A stretch of DNA of 64,000 bases, from NCBI RefSeq assembly GCF_002159535.1, contig NZ_NFIU01000006.1, positions 58,033 through 122,032 of the forward strand. The letters are read 5' to 3'. Position numbers and translations under genes: made by a program. The DNA comes from Olsenella sp. An290. Its GTDB lineage: Bacteria > Actinomycetota > Coriobacteriia > Coriobacteriales > Atopobiaceae. Of the stretch, positions 1 to 10,025 are shown in pieces. Numbering within the stretch: position 1 is the stretch's first letter; every line of letters starts with the position of its first letter. The notes under the pieces are model-generated. The model worked only from the letters and a program-made list of their open reading frames with translations, was not told the DNA's origin and searched no databases.

Positions 1-3000
1 GACCTCGGCGAAGAGGGCCGGCGTGGAGTAGCTGCCCTGAGCGAGCGTGGCCTCGGGGACCTCGACGCCGTTCACCGTGAGGGAGGCGAGCTCGGCGGTC
101 TTGTTGGTGGCGAAGGAGCCCTCGACCTTCATGAGCTCGATCTCGGTGATCATGGTGCAGGGCTTGAAGTTCGTGCCCGTGGCGGCCGTGGAGTTGGTCA
201 CCGTGATCTTCCAGAAGGTGCCCGTCGTCGGGGCAAAGCGGTAGGTGATCGGCGTCACGCTGTTGGCCTTGGTGCCGGTGGTCGCCTCGGTGTCGACGGT
301 CGTCCAGACGGTGCCGTTCTCGGAGGCCTCGATCTTGACGTCGCTCGGCAGGCGGCCGGAGCCGCTGTCCTCGGCAAAGTAGATGGTAATCTCGTTCAGG
401 CGCTGCTGGGTGGCGTAGTCGATCGTGATGCTCGACTGGGTGCCGCCGGCCTGCGCGAAGCTCCAGTTGGACCAGCAGGACTCGTTGGCGCCGCCGTCGT
501 TGTTGGGGTCGATGACGGTGCTGCCGTCGATCACGGCCTCGAGGGTGTCGGACGGGTTGGCGGCGGTCGCCTCGTCCTGCACCACGTGGAGGGCGTCGGG
601 ACCAACGTTGCCCGCCTGGACGAGCTCCTCCTCCTGGACGCGCACCGTGGCGGTCACGTCGAGGTCGACGCCAAAGACGTTGGCGGTGCCAGTGACGCTC
701 ACCACGTCGCCCGCGTTGGCGTAGGCGTCCTCGCCGGGCTCGTCCCAGCTCACGGGGAAGCTCGCGTTGAGGATGGTGCCGTCGGCCAGGACCGCAGGAC
801 GGGCGTCGGGCAGGATCGGCTTGGCGCCGGGCTGCGTGGCGGTGGAGTAGTTGAGCAGGTCGGCCACACCGTCGAGCACGGTCACGCTTGCCGTGATCTT
901 GGTGCCCTCAACGGTGCCCGTGACCTGGAAGGTGCCGGGAGTGGCCAGCTGGTCGGAGGTGACCTCGTCCCACGTCACGTCCTGGCTTGCGCTCGAGCCG
1001 TCGGAATAGCGGACCTCGACCTGCTCGGGCAGGGTGAGGGCGGTTCCGGTCTGCACGTAGTAGTAGCGCGAGAAGAACGCCGCGGTGACGGTCTTCTCAC
1101 CGGTCTCGCTGCCCTCGTCGGCCGCGACGGGAATCGTGACCGTGTCGGACGCCATGCCGCTCGCCGTCACCTTGACGGTGATGGTGCCAGCGGTCTTGCC
1201 CGCGCGGACAATGCCCACGAGCTGACCGGCCTGGGCGGCACGGTTGTCGTCGCGATAGGACTGGAAGTCGGCCTGGACGCCGTTGTCCACGCCCGCGAGC
1301 TCGCCCGCGCCGGAGACCTCAAAGGTCACCTTGTCGGTGGCGTCGGCAACGATGTTGCCCTTGGCGTCCTTGATGGAGACGGTGACGTAGGCAAGGTCGT
1401 CGCCGTTGGCGGTAATGCCGTCGGCGTTGTAGGTGACCTCGGCGTCGAGCTGGGTGGCCTCACCCGTGGTGGACACGCTCTGGCGGCCCTGCCACGCGGT
1501 GGTGTCGGAGGTGTCGATGGGGTTGCCGGACTCGTCGAGCGCCACGGCCTTGAGGGTGCCCTCCTCGTAGGGGACGCTCCACGTGAAGTAGAGGCCCGTG
1601 TCGGAGTTGGCGTTGTTCTTGTCGATCTGGTAGGTGAAGCCAGCCTCGGTGGTGACGGTCTTGAAGGACTTGGCCGCGCCGACCTCCTTCTCCTGGCCGT
1701 CGGGCGTCACGAGGACGAGCTTGGCACCGGGGGCGTCCGTGTAGACGACGACCTCGATGTTGCCATTGTTGTCCTTCTTGACGAAGCCGCTGTCGTCGCT
1801 CCAGGCGGGCAGCACGTGGAGCGTGTGGACGTCCTCGTTCCACTGGCTCTGATAGAAGTAGTAGGAGTCCTTGGGCAGGCCCGCGGTGTCCACGATGCCG
1901 AAGAAGGAGTTCTTGGGCGAGGGGTTGCCGTTCACAAAGCCGGCGCCGGTGCCGTTGTTGGGCGTGGGCTCGCCGAGGTAGTCAAAGCCGGTCCACACGA
2001 AGGTTCCGCCGATGAAGTCGCGCTTGATGACCTCGTACCACGCGGAGGAGGCGGTGGCGCCCCAACCCACGGCGGACTTGTCGTAGGACGTGAGCATCTT
2101 GTCGGAATTGAGCTGCTGGCTGCCGGTGACGTTGTAGACGCCGCGGCTGTTGACGGCCGAGGCGGTCTCGGAGCCATACAGGAGCCAGTCGGAGTGCTGG
2201 CTGTGAATGCTGTCGTAGTTGGCGCCGCTGCAGTAGTTGAGGCCCACGATGCCGTCGGCGGCGGCGATGCCGGCCGGGTTCTGCGCGGTACCGCCACCCT
2301 TGATGTTGTTGTCGCCCTGGGTCACGGGGCGGGTGGCGTCAAGGGCCTTGGTCCAAGAAATGAGGTTGGACTGGATCTGGGGCAGGTTGGCGACGCCGCT
2401 CGTGCCCTCGGTGACCTCGTTGCCGAGCGACCACATGATGACGGACGGCGCGTTGATGTCGCGGCGCACGGTCTCCTGGAGGTCATACTGCGCCCAGGTC
2501 ATGCTGGCCTCGGCGTTGATGAGCTCGGTCTCGCCGATCGTCTGGCTGAAGAAGCGGGAGTAGTCGTAGGTGTTGCCGTTCTTGGCGGCGGTCCAGCCGT
2601 CGAAGAACTCCTCGATGACCAGGATGCCGTGCTCGTTGCAGACCTCGACGAACTCCTCGGCGTAGGGGTTGTGCGTGGCGCGGATGGCGTTCACGCCCAT
2701 GTTCTTGAGGATGAGCACCTGGCGCTCGATGGCGTCGCGCGTGCTGACGGAGCCGAGCGCGCCCTGGTCGTGGTGCATGCTCACGCCCTTGAGCTTGACG
2801 CGCTCGCCGTTGAGCGAGAAGCCCTGCTGGTCAAAGGAGAAGTAGCGGTAGCCGAAGGTGGTGTCGTAGGTGTCCACGACCTCCCCCGCGACCTTGACCT
2901 CGGTGCGCGCCGTGTAGAGCGCGGGGTTGTCAAAGCCCCAGAGGGAGGGGCTGTCCACCTGAACGCTCGCCTCGAGGGAGGCCGTGGCGCCGGCCTCGAC

Positions 3001-3861
3001 CGTGGTGGAGGTGGTGGTGGTGCCCACGCTCTGGCCGCTCGCGTCGAGGATCGTCTGGACGACCTCGGCCTCCACGGCCGCGTCGCCGCTGTTCTCGAGC
3101 GTGGTGGCGAGGTTGGTGGTGCCGTCGCCGGACGCGAGGTTCGGCGTGGTCACCACGACGCCGTCCTTGGCCACGTGGACCGGGTCGGTGATGACGAGGT
3201 CGACGTCGCGGCCGATGCCCGAGCCGGAGTACCAGCGCGAGGACGGGGTCTGGTGGTTCACCTTCACCGCGATGACGTTCTCGCCGCCGTAGTTGAGGTA
3301 CTCGGTGATGTCAAACGAGAAGGGCGAGTAGCCGTAGGGGTGCGTGCCGAGCTCGTGGCCGTTCGCCCAGACCGTCGCGTCCATGTAGACGCCGTCGAAG
3401 TCAAGGCGGACGGTCTTGCCCTCAAGGTCGGCGGAGACGTCAAAGCTCTTGCGGTACCAGCCGATGCCGCCGAGCTTGTAGCCGCTCTCGGCCTCGCCGG
3501 CGGAGGTGTAGTCCTGGTCGATGCTGTAGTCGTGCGGAAGGTCCACGTTCTCCCAGGAGGAGTCGTTGAAGACCTCGGCCTCGGCGCCGCTCACGTCGCC
3601 CAGGTTGAACTTCCAGTTGTCGTTGAAGTTCTGGGTGCGGATGGTGGGGTCGCTCACGGAGTTGATGTAGACGACCTCGGGGGTCGACTCCATCTGCGTG
3701 GTCGACTGCGAGCGCAGCGTGGGCGAGAGCCCTGCCGCAAGCGCCGCCGTCGCCGGCGTGCCGAGCGCAAGCGCGCCCGCGAGCGCTACGCCGAGGGCGT
3801 AGCGGAACCGCCTGCCGCGCCCTCCCTGGGCCCCGCACGCCTTGGTGCCGGATGCTGCCAT
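1..3861 (-). CDS. GH2 beta-galactosidase-like protein, upstream paralogue (C-terminus beyond window)
   Basis: Predicted secreted glycoside hydrolase family 2 enzyme releasing beta-linked galactose. The ATG at 3861 is preceded by GGAGGT and opens a signal peptide with an alanine-rich core. The reading frame stays open for 1287 codons to the window edge, so the C-terminus is missing. Order: signal peptide, GH2 sugar-binding domain, Ig-like domain, TIM barrel, then DUF4982/Ig-like modules and a discoidin-like region. The predicted acid/base is Glu482 in a WSLGNE motif and the predicted nucleophile is Glu565 in YGSET. These roles are inferred by alignment with LacZ-type enzymes, in which the later FVWTGFDY segment matches LacZ GGFVWDW. 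It is co-linear with the complete paralogue whose stop lies 226 bp upstream of this start. A wall-sorting signal is expected outside the window but was not seen. Confidence 0.88.
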   Translation of the reverse strand, partial: MAASGTKACGAQGGRGRRFRYALGVALAGALALGTPATAALAAGLSPTLRSQSTTQMESTPEVVYINSVSDPTIRTQNFNDNWKFNLGDVSGAEAEVFNDSSWENVDLPHDYSIDQDYTSAGEAESGYKLGGIGWYRKSFDVSADLEGKTVRLDFDGVYMDATVWANGHELGTHPYGYSPFSFDITEYLNYGGENVIAVKVNHQTPSSRWYSGSGIGRDVDLVITDPVHVAKDGVVVTTPNLASGDGTTNLATTLENSGDAAVEAEVVQTILDASGQSVGTTTTSTTVEAGATASLEASVQVDSPSLWGFDNPALYTARTEVKVAGEVVDTYDTTFGYRYFSFDQQGFSLNGERVKLKGVSMHHDQGALGSVSTRDAIERQVLILKNMGVNAIRATHNPYAEEFVEVCNEHGILVIEEFFDGWTAAKNGNTYDYSRFFSQTIGETELINAEASMTWAQYDLQETVRRDINAPSVIMWSLGNEVTEGTSGVANLPQIQSNLISWTKALDATRPVTQGDNNIKGGGTAQNPAGIAAADGIVGLNYCSGANYDSIHSQHSDWLLYGSETASAVNSRGVYNVTGSQQLNSDKMLTSYDKSAVGWGATASSAWYEVIKRDFIGGTFVWTGFDYLGEPTPNNGTGAGFVNGNPSPKNSFFGIVDTAGLPKDSYYFYQSQWNEDVHTLHVLPAWSDDSGFVKKDNNGNIEVVVYTDAPGAKLVLVTPDGQEKEVGAAKSFKTVTTEAGFTYQIDKNNANSDTGLYFTWSVPYEEGTLKAVALDESGNPIDTSDTTAWQGRQSVSTTGEATQLDAEVTYNADGITANGDDLAYVTVSIKDAKGNIVADATDKVTFEVSGAGELAGVDNGVQADFQSYRDDNRAAQAGQLVGIVRAGKTAGTITVKVTASGMASDTVTIPVAADEGSETGEKTVTAAFFSRYYYVQTGTALTLPEQVEVRYSDGSSASQDVTWDEVTSDQLATPGTFQVTGTVEGTKITASVTVLDGVADLLNYSTATQPGAKPILPDARPAVLADGTILNASFPVSWDEPGEDAYANAGDVVSVTGTANVFGVDLDVTATVRVQEEELVQAGNVGPDALHVVQDEATAANPSDTLEAVIDGSTVIDPNNDGGANESCWSNWSFAQAGGTQSSITIDYATQQRLNEITIYFAEDSGSGRLPSDVKIEASENGTVWTTVDTEATTGTKANSVTPITYRFAPTTGTFWKITVTNSTAATGTNFKPCTMITEIELMKVEGSFATNKTAELASLTVNGVEVPEATLAQGSYSTPALFAEV

Positions 3862-4040
3862 AGAACCTCCTTACCATCGCGTCGAGGCAGACTGCCCCTC
3901 CGCACAAATGTCGCTAGTGAATCGAGTTTCAGGCATGACGCGCGCGGACGGCGCCTCAAAGGCCGTGGGCGGCCCCATTGCGCCGACAAACGGTCGTCCC
4001 GTTTCCTATGGTATTTGAATCAAATAACCACTTGCTGAAA

Positions 4041-4073
4041 CAAAAAGAGGGGGCGCCCAATGGACGCCCCCTC
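4041..4073 (-). terminator. Rho-independent terminator of the second GH2 gene
   Basis: A 9-bp stem (GAGGGGGCG at 4047-4055 with CGCCCCCTC at 4065-4073) is followed on the minus strand by a T-rich stretch. It lies 15 bp past the stop of the complete GH2 gene and before the partial paralogue, which suggests the two paralogues are separately transcribed. Confidence 0.8.
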
Positions 4074-4087
4074 GCTCCGTACGCTGG

Positions 4088-7000
4088 CTAGCGACGCCTG
4101 GATCCCACGCGGCGCGCGCCAAGAAGCGCCATGACTCCCGTGGCCGCCACGAGCCCCGCGGCAAGAGACGGGTCGCCGGTCTCGGGAACCGTACCGGACG
4201 GACGGCTGCCGGCAGGACGGTCGGAGCCGGGCTTCTCGCCCGCAGCGGGCTGCTCGCCGGTGCCGGGCTCCTCACCCGTCCCGGGCTCTTCGCCGGTGCC
4301 GGGCTCTTCACCGGTACCAGGCTCCTCGCCGCCCGGCTCCTCACCGCCAGGCTCCTCGCCGGTACCCGGCTCCTCGCCGCCGGCCTCCTCGACGGTGACC
4401 GTGAAGAGGGCCGTGAAGCCGCCATAGGTGACGGTGACGTCCTGGTGGCCGACCGTATCGAGCGTCGTCGGCGAGAACGTGAAGTCGTCGGCGTTGTCCG
4501 CGCCGTAGGCCACGGTCTGGGACGTGCCATCGCTCATGGCGAGCGTGAGCACAAGGCCGGTCGGGTCGAGCGCGTCGCCCTCCGTGTAGAGGGCCCGCGT
4601 GGGCGCCGTGGTCACGGAGATGCCCTCGAGCACGGGCTCGGCCACCTCGATCACAAACGGGAACTCGACCTCGCCCGTGTAGTTCACGGTGCCGCCGTGG
4701 ATGCCACGGACCCTGAGGAGCGCCTGCCCCTCCTGCGTGTTGTTCTCGTACGTGAGGATGTAGTCCACGCCGTAGGTGAGCTCGGTGCCGTCCGGAAGCG
4801 TCACGGAGACGTCCTCGGGCGCGAAGAACGCCGGGTGCTCCGCGTCGACGCGGTCGACCGTGAGGGTCTCGGGCGCCTTGACCGTGGCGCCGGAGAGGTC
4901 GACGGCCTCCTCGGCCTTGCGCAGGCGAATCTCGGCGGCGGACATGAAGATGTCCTGGGTGGTGGTCGTGGTCTTCACGCCCTTGAGGCGGAAGTACCGG
5001 GCCGTCACCGGCTCGTCGAACTCGGCGATCTTCCAGGCGGTGTCGTCGGCCCAGGTGCCGGTGGCAACGGTCGTCCAGGTCTGGCCGTCGTCGCTCGCCT
5101 CGATGGCGTACTCGAGCACCTTGCCGTTGTTGCCGCCGGACTGGCGCGGCAGGTAGCGCAGGGCGTCGATGGCCGCGGGCTCCTCGAGCTCCATGGCCAC
5201 CCAGAGGTCCTCGCGGGCGGCGCCGTTCCAGGCGGAGTGGTACATGGTGGAGGTGTTGCCGTCAAAGGCAAGCCTGACGGGACCCTCGCTCGCCCCGCCG
5301 TTCAGCTCCTCGCTGCCCGCGGTGGGGGTGATCTTCTCGACCGGGTAGTCGCGGGAGTCGTCCTCGGCGCTCGGGCCGGAGGACTCCTGCCCGAGGTTGA
5401 TGACAAAGGTCTCGCGCCTGGTGTGGTCCTCGGACTCCACCACGATCCTCACGACGCCGTCCTGGGCCGGGAGCACCGTCACGGCGGCGTTGTCCGCGCC
5501 CACGGCCTCAACGTCGGCCACGAGGGCGGGGGTGTCAAAGCTTCCGGCCTCGAGCGCGGAGGCGGGGGCCTCCTGCCCGTTCACGGTGAGGGAGGCCAGG
5601 CGGGCGGTGGCGTTGGTGGTGTAGGAGCCCGTCGCGGAGATGAGCTGGATCTCGGAGATGCCCACGCACGGGCGGTCCGTGGACTGGACCTCGTCGGAGT
5701 TCGTGACCGTGAAGCGCATGAAGACGGCGTTCACCGGGCTGAAGTCGTAGGTGTAGAGCTTGATGTGCTCGGAGGTCTCCTCCGCGGCGATGGTCTCCTC
5801 GTAGGTGACGGGCACCCACGTGCTGCCGTCGCCGGAGACCTCGATCTTGGTGGTGTTGGCCTTGGGGTAGGCGGCGCTCCAGTCGTCGTCGACAAAGTAG
5901 ACCTTGGCCTGGCCCACGCCGAGCGAGGTGTTGAGGACGATGGTCACGCTCGAGGTCGTGCCGCCCGACTGCGCGTAGTCGTAGTTGGTCCAGACGCTCG
6001 TGTTGGGCTGGCCGCTCTCAGGGGCCACGAAGGCCGTGCTGCCGTCGACGATGGCCTCGAGGGTGTCGGACTGGAGGTCGGCCGGGACGTCCTGCTCCAC
6101 GCGCAGGAGCGAGCCGCCGCCCTGCTGGGCGATGTTGCCGCCCAGCTCGTAGGTCTGGCTCTGCACGCGCACGGTCGCGCTCACGGGGACGTCGCGCCCA
6201 AAGACGCTCGCCGTGCCGGAGACCTCCACCGTGCCCTCGGCACCAAAGGCGGCGTCCTCGGGCATCTGCCACGTCACGGGGAAGTTGGCGTTGATGATGG
6301 TGCCGTCGGCCATGGCGCCGGGCCGGGTGTCGGGCATGGCGGGGACCTGGCCCACGGGGGTCGTCGTGCTGTAGTTGAGCACGGCCGCCACGTCGTCGAT
6401 CACGGTGACGACGGCGCTCACGCGCGCGCCCTCGACCTCGCCGGCCACCTCGAAGGAGCCGGGCTGGGCCAGCTGGTCGTCGGAGACGGAGCCCCACGCG
6501 ATGTTCTTCTCGGCCGTGGTGCCGTCGGTGTAGGTGACGGTCACGGTCTCGGGGAGGGTCAGCGGGGTGCCGGTCTTCACATAGTAGTAGCGCGAGAAGA
6601 ACAGGCTGTCCACGGTCTTCTCGGCGGGGGCGTCGGCGGTGGGCTCGGCCGTGATGGAGACGGTGGCGCCCTTGAGGTCGCCGGAGGTCACCTTGACGGT
6701 GATGTCGCCGCCGCGGCTGTCGGCGCGGACGATGCCCACGAGCTGGCCGGCCCAGGCGTCGCGGTTGTCGTCGCGGTAGGACTGCCAGTCCGGGGAGCTG
6801 CCGTTGTCCACGGCCGCGAGCTCGCCGGCGCCCGTGACCTCAAAGGTCACGTTGTTGGTGGCGTCGGGGACGATGTTGCCGTCCGCGTCCACCACGCTCA
6901 CGGTGACGTAGGCCAGGTCCGCGCCGTCGGCGGAGATGGTGGAGCGGTCGACGCTGGCCACGAGCGCGGCGGGCTCGCCCGTGGTGGTCACGCTCTGGCG

Positions 7001-9382
7001 ACCCTCCCAGTCGGCGGTGTCGAGCTCGGAGCCCTGGGCGTCGTAGGCCTTGGCGGAGATGGTGCCGTCCTCGTAGGGGACGTACCAGGTGAAGTAGAGG
7101 CCGGTGTGGCTGCTCTGGTTCTGCTCGTCGATCTGGTAGCTGTTGTTGCCGGTGTCCACGGTCTTGAAGGTCTTCTTGCCCAGGGACTGCGGCGCGCCGC
7201 CGTCGGCCGGGGTGAAGAAGAGCTCGACCTGCGCGGCGTCGGTGTAGACGACCACGGGCACCTTGCCGCCCTGGGAGGGGTCGCGGTAGACGACGTCGTC
7301 GTTCCAGGCGGGCAGGATGTGCAGCGTGTGGACGTCCTTGTTCCACTGGCTCTGATAGAAGTAGTAGGAGTCCTTGGGCAGGCCCGCGGTGTCCACGATG
7401 CCGAAGTAGGAGTTCTTGGGGCAGGGCCACTCGGAGCAGCCGTCGCCCAGGCCCGCCGCGGTGCCGTTCCAGGGCGTGGGCTCGCCGAGGTAGTCAAAGC
7501 CCGTCCACACGTACTCGCCCATGACGTAGTCGTAGCGCACGGTGTCGTACCACGCCTGCGAGGCGAGGTGGCCCCAGCTCACGCAGGAGCGGTCATAGGA
7601 GGTGAGCTGCTGGCCGGGGGCCGCCGTGGAGTTGTTGAGCACGTTGTCGTAGACGCCGCGGCTGTTGGTGGCCGAGACGGTCTCGGAGCCGTAGAGCACC
7701 CAGCTCGGGTTGTTCTGGTGCAGGTTCTCGTAGCGGCTGCCAAGGGCGTAGTTGATGCCGATGACACCGCCCGCGTTGGCCAGGTTGTCGGGGTGGTAGT
7801 TCCACGAGCCGCTCAGGAGCTGGTTGTCGCCGAGCGTGGCCGGACGGGTGGGGTCGGCGCCCTTCACCCAGTTGATGAGGTTCAGCTGGATGGTCTCGAA
7901 GTTGGGGATGGAGCCGCTCGGCGTGCCGGTGATCATCTCGTTGCCCACGGACCACATGATGACGGAGGGCGAGTTCGCGTCACGCGCGATGGTCTGCTCG
8001 AGGTCCCACTGGGCCCAGGTCTTCTCCGCGTCGGCGCCCACGAGCTCGGAGGTGCCCATGGCCACGCCGAAGTAGTTGGAGTAGTCGTTGACGTTGCCGT
8101 TCTTGGGCTGGGTCCAGCCGTCGAAGATCTCCTCGTTGAGAAGGATGCCCTCCTCCTCGCAGACCTCCACGAGCGTGCGGGAGGGCGTGTTGTGGGAGGT
8201 GCGGATGGAGTTGACGCCCATCTCCTTCATGATGCGCACCTGGCGCTCGACGGCGGCGCGGGTGTCCACGGAGCCCAGGGAGCCCTGGTCGTGGTGCAGG
8301 CAGACGCCCTGGAGCTTGAGGTAGGAGCCGTTGAGGTAGAAGCCGTTGTTGGAGTCGTACTCAAACCAGCGGTAGCCGAAGGTGGTGTCGTAGGTGTCCA
8401 CGACGGCGCCGTCGACGCTCACCTCGGTGCGCAGGACGTAGAGGGCGGGGTTCTCGGTGTCCCAGAGGGTCGGGTTGGCGGCGGCCACGCTCGAGTCAAA
8501 GGTCGTGGTGGAGCCGGCGGCCACGGTCTGGTCGGTCGTGGTGGAGCCGATCGCGGCGCCGCCGTCCTTGGGCAGCACGGACTGGGTGACGCTCACCTGC
8601 ACGTCCTTCTCGCCCTCGTTGGCAAGGGTGGTGGAGAGCGCCGTGGTCACGGTGCCGGAGGCGTGCTCGCTCTCGATGTCCGGGGTGGTCACGCGGACGC
8701 CGTCTTTGGCCACGTGGACCGGGTCGGTGATGACGAGGTCGACGTCGCGGCCGATGCCCGAGCCGGAGTACCAGCGCGAGGACGGGGTCTGGTGGTTCAC
8801 GCGCACCGCGATGGTGTTCTGGCCGCCCACGTTGAGGTAGGGCGTGAGGTCAAACGAGAAGGGCGAGTAGCCGTAGGGGTGCGTGCCGAGCTCGTGGCCG
8901 TTGATGTAGACGGTGGCGTTCATGTAGACGCCGTCGAAGTCGATCCGCACGCGCTTGCCGGCGAGCTCCTTGCCCACCTCGAAGCTCTTGCGGTACCAGC
9001 CCACGCCGCCGAGCTTGTAGGCGCTCTCGCCCTCGCCCGACTCCGAGTAGTCCTGGTCGATGCTGTAGTCGTGCGGGACGTTGACGCTCTCCCAGGTGGA
9101 GTCGTCAAAGGCGGCCTCGCTGGCCCCCGTGGCCTCGCCGAGGTAGAACTTCCAGTTCCTGTTGAAGCTCTGGGTGCGCTCGGTCGGGTCGCTCACGGTG
9201 TTCACGTAGACGGTCTCCGGGGCGGAGCTCATCTGCGTGGTGGACGCCGAGCGCAGCGTGGGCGCAAGCCCCGCCGCAAGGGCCGAGGTCGCGGGCGTCG
9301 CAAGCGCGAGAGCGCCCACGAGGGCCGCGCCCAGGGCCCGTCGGACCAGCGCCCCGCGCGCCTTGGTGACAGGTGCCGTCAT
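4088..9382 (-). CDS. Multidomain wall-anchored GH2 beta-galactosidase
   Basis: Predicted surface exo-beta-galactosidase of 1764 residues. The ATG at 9382 is chosen over an in-frame ATG at 9427 because GGAGG sits 7 bp before it and a signal peptide (about 1-37) follows at once. Modules in order: GH2 sugar-binding (about 60-215), Ig-like (about 220-330), TIM barrel (about 330-640; SIRTSHNTPS, acid/base Glu482 in SVGNEM, probable nucleophile Glu567 in YGSET), DUF4982-like, bacterial Ig-like domains, galactose-binding/F5-8C domain (about 1340-1480), Big_3-like domain, and a Glu-Pro-Gly-rich linker of repeated EEPG(T/G)G units. It ends with VPETG at about 1732, a hydrophobic stretch and an Arg-rich tail, a classic wall-sorting signal. 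The architecture resembles streptococcal BgaA. Sugar and linkage specificity cannot be read from sequence. Confidence 0.92.
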   Translation of the reverse strand: MTAPVTKARGALVRRALGAALVGALALATPATSALAAGLAPTLRSASTTQMSSAPETVYVNTVSDPTERTQSFNRNWKFYLGEATGASEAAFDDSTWESVNVPHDYSIDQDYSESGEGESAYKLGGVGWYRKSFEVGKELAGKRVRIDFDGVYMNATVYINGHELGTHPYGYSPFSFDLTPYLNVGGQNTIAVRVNHQTPSSRWYSGSGIGRDVDLVITDPVHVAKDGVRVTTPDIESEHASGTVTTALSTTLANEGEKDVQVSVTQSVLPKDGGAAIGSTTTDQTVAAGSTTTFDSSVAAANPTLWDTENPALYVLRTEVSVDGAVVDTYDTTFGYRWFEYDSNNGFYLNGSYLKLQGVCLHHDQGSLGSVDTRAAVERQVRIMKEMGVNSIRTSHNTPSRTLVEVCEEEGILLNEEIFDGWTQPKNGNVNDYSNYFGVAMGTSELVGADAEKTWAQWDLEQTIARDANSPSVIMWSVGNEMITGTPSGSIPNFETIQLNLINWVKGADPTRPATLGDNQLLSGSWNYHPDNLANAGGVIGINYALGSRYENLHQNNPSWVLYGSETVSATNSRGVYDNVLNNSTAAPGQQLTSYDRSCVSWGHLASQAWYDTVRYDYVMGEYVWTGFDYLGEPTPWNGTAAGLGDGCSEWPCPKNSYFGIVDTAGLPKDSYYFYQSQWNKDVHTLHILPAWNDDVVYRDPSQGGKVPVVVYTDAAQVELFFTPADGGAPQSLGKKTFKTVDTGNNSYQIDEQNQSSHTGLYFTWYVPYEDGTISAKAYDAQGSELDTADWEGRQSVTTTGEPAALVASVDRSTISADGADLAYVTVSVVDADGNIVPDATNNVTFEVTGAGELAAVDNGSSPDWQSYRDDNRDAWAGQLVGIVRADSRGGDITVKVTSGDLKGATVSITAEPTADAPAEKTVDSLFFSRYYYVKTGTPLTLPETVTVTYTDGTTAEKNIAWGSVSDDQLAQPGSFEVAGEVEGARVSAVVTVIDDVAAVLNYSTTTPVGQVPAMPDTRPGAMADGTIINANFPVTWQMPEDAAFGAEGTVEVSGTASVFGRDVPVSATVRVQSQTYELGGNIAQQGGGSLLRVEQDVPADLQSDTLEAIVDGSTAFVAPESGQPNTSVWTNYDYAQSGGTTSSVTIVLNTSLGVGQAKVYFVDDDWSAAYPKANTTKIEVSGDGSTWVPVTYEETIAAEETSEHIKLYTYDFSPVNAVFMRFTVTNSDEVQSTDRPCVGISEIQLISATGSYTTNATARLASLTVNGQEAPASALEAGSFDTPALVADVEAVGADNAAVTVLPAQDGVVRIVVESEDHTRRETFVINLGQESSGPSAEDDSRDYPVEKITPTAGSEELNGGASEGPVRLAFDGNTSTMYHSAWNGAAREDLWVAMELEEPAAIDALRYLPRQSGGNNGKVLEYAIEASDDGQTWTTVATGTWADDTAWKIAEFDEPVTARYFRLKGVKTTTTTQDIFMSAAEIRLRKAEEAVDLSGATVKAPETLTVDRVDAEHPAFFAPEDVSVTLPDGTELTYGVDYILTYENNTQEGQALLRVRGIHGGTVNYTGEVEFPFVIEVAEPVLEGISVTTAPTRALYTEGDALDPTGLVLTLAMSDGTSQTVAYGADNADDFTFSPTTLDTVGHQDVTVTYGGFTALFTVTVEEAGGEEPGTGEEPGGEEPGGEEPGTGEEPGTGEEPGTGEEPGTGEQPAAGEKPGSDRPAGSRPSGTVPETGDPSLAAGLVAATGVMALLGARRVGSRRR

Positions 9383-9470
9383 TGATGCCTCCTTTTTGCC
9401 TCCGGGCCGGGGCCCGGCGCTGTGCATGCCTGTTCAAGGAGTCTCAATGTTTCTGCGCGCGGAGAAAAGC

Positions 9471-9536
9471 GAGAAGGACCTCCCGTCGTCCCGCCGCTCG
9501 GTGAGCGGCCAGTTGGGGGCGGCGAGAGGTCCTTTT
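9471..9536 (-). terminator. Long hairpin after hspR
   Basis: AAGGACCTC (9475-9483) pairs with GAGGTCCTT about 45 nt away, enclosing an inner CCGCTC/GAGCGG hairpin. T-rich sequence follows on both strands (TTTTT after the plus-strand arm). It lies between the hspR stop and the GH2 start and fits an operon terminator. Confidence 0.55.
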
Positions 9537-9563
9537 TGGTCGGGCGGGGCCCTGCGGGAGGGG

Positions 9564-10025
9564 CTAGCCCTCCCCCTCCTCCTGCGACGCCGCGGGGGAG
9601 CCGTTGAGCAGGAGCCGCCTCATGACCTGCTCGGGGTTGGAGGAGGCGTCGTAGCGGGCGAGCGCCGTGATCTTCTCCTGCATGCGGAACTCGTGGACCT
9701 CCTCCTCGAGGGTGCGCACGCGGCGGCGAAGCTCCTCGAGCTCGTCCTCGCGCTCGAGCATCCGCTCGCGCATGTCGAGGATGCGCACGACGCCGGCGAG
9801 GTTGATGCCCTCGTCGGTGAGCTTGGAGATGAGGTTCAGCCGGTCGATGTCCGACTGCGAGTAGAGGCGCGTGTTGCCGCGCGAGCGCCCGGGGGTGACG
9901 AGGCCCTTCTGCTCGTAGACGCGCAGGGTCTGCGGGTGCATGCCCGTGAGCTCGGCGGCAACGCTGATCATGTAGAGCGGCTTGTTGCGGTCGCGGCCCG
10001 TTCCCTCGTTAGCGCTGGGTGCCAT
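9564..10025 (-). CDS. hspR: HspR, MerR-family heat-shock repressor
   Basis: DNA-binding repressor of 153 residues, in actinobacteria usually the autoregulator of the dnaK operon, acting with DnaK as corepressor. An N-terminal MerR-type helix-turn-helix ([20 protein letters not shown]) is followed by a coiled-coil-like helix rich in Glu and Arg. The ATG at 10025 is preferred to the one at 10058 because AGGAGG lies about 8 bp upstream. It overlaps the end of dnaJ by 17 bp, so it is the last gene of dnaK-grpE-dnaJ-hspR and probably translationally coupled. No full HAIR operator was found upstream of dnaK, so the binding site in this genome may differ from the streptomycete consensus. Confidence 0.92.
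   Translation of the reverse strand: MAPSANEGTGRDRNKPLYMISVAAELTGMHPQTLRVYEQKGLVTPGRSRGNTRLYSQSDIDRLNLISKLTDEGINLAGVVRILDMRERMLEREDELEELRRRVRTLEEEVHEFRMQEKITALARYDASSNPEQVMRRLLLNGSPAASQEEGEG

Noticed and set aside
7497..7530. Glu in GEYVWTGFDY as GH2 nucleophile
   Set aside because: The paralogue has Thr there, and the segment aligns with LacZ GGFVWDW, not with its nucleophile; the Glu in YGSET is conserved in both.
586..9385. Very long plus-strand open frames opposite the two GH2 genes
   Set aside because: Composed of Val/Gly/Arg/Ala runs typical of antisense reading of GC-rich genes; the minus-strand frames show clear domains and signals.
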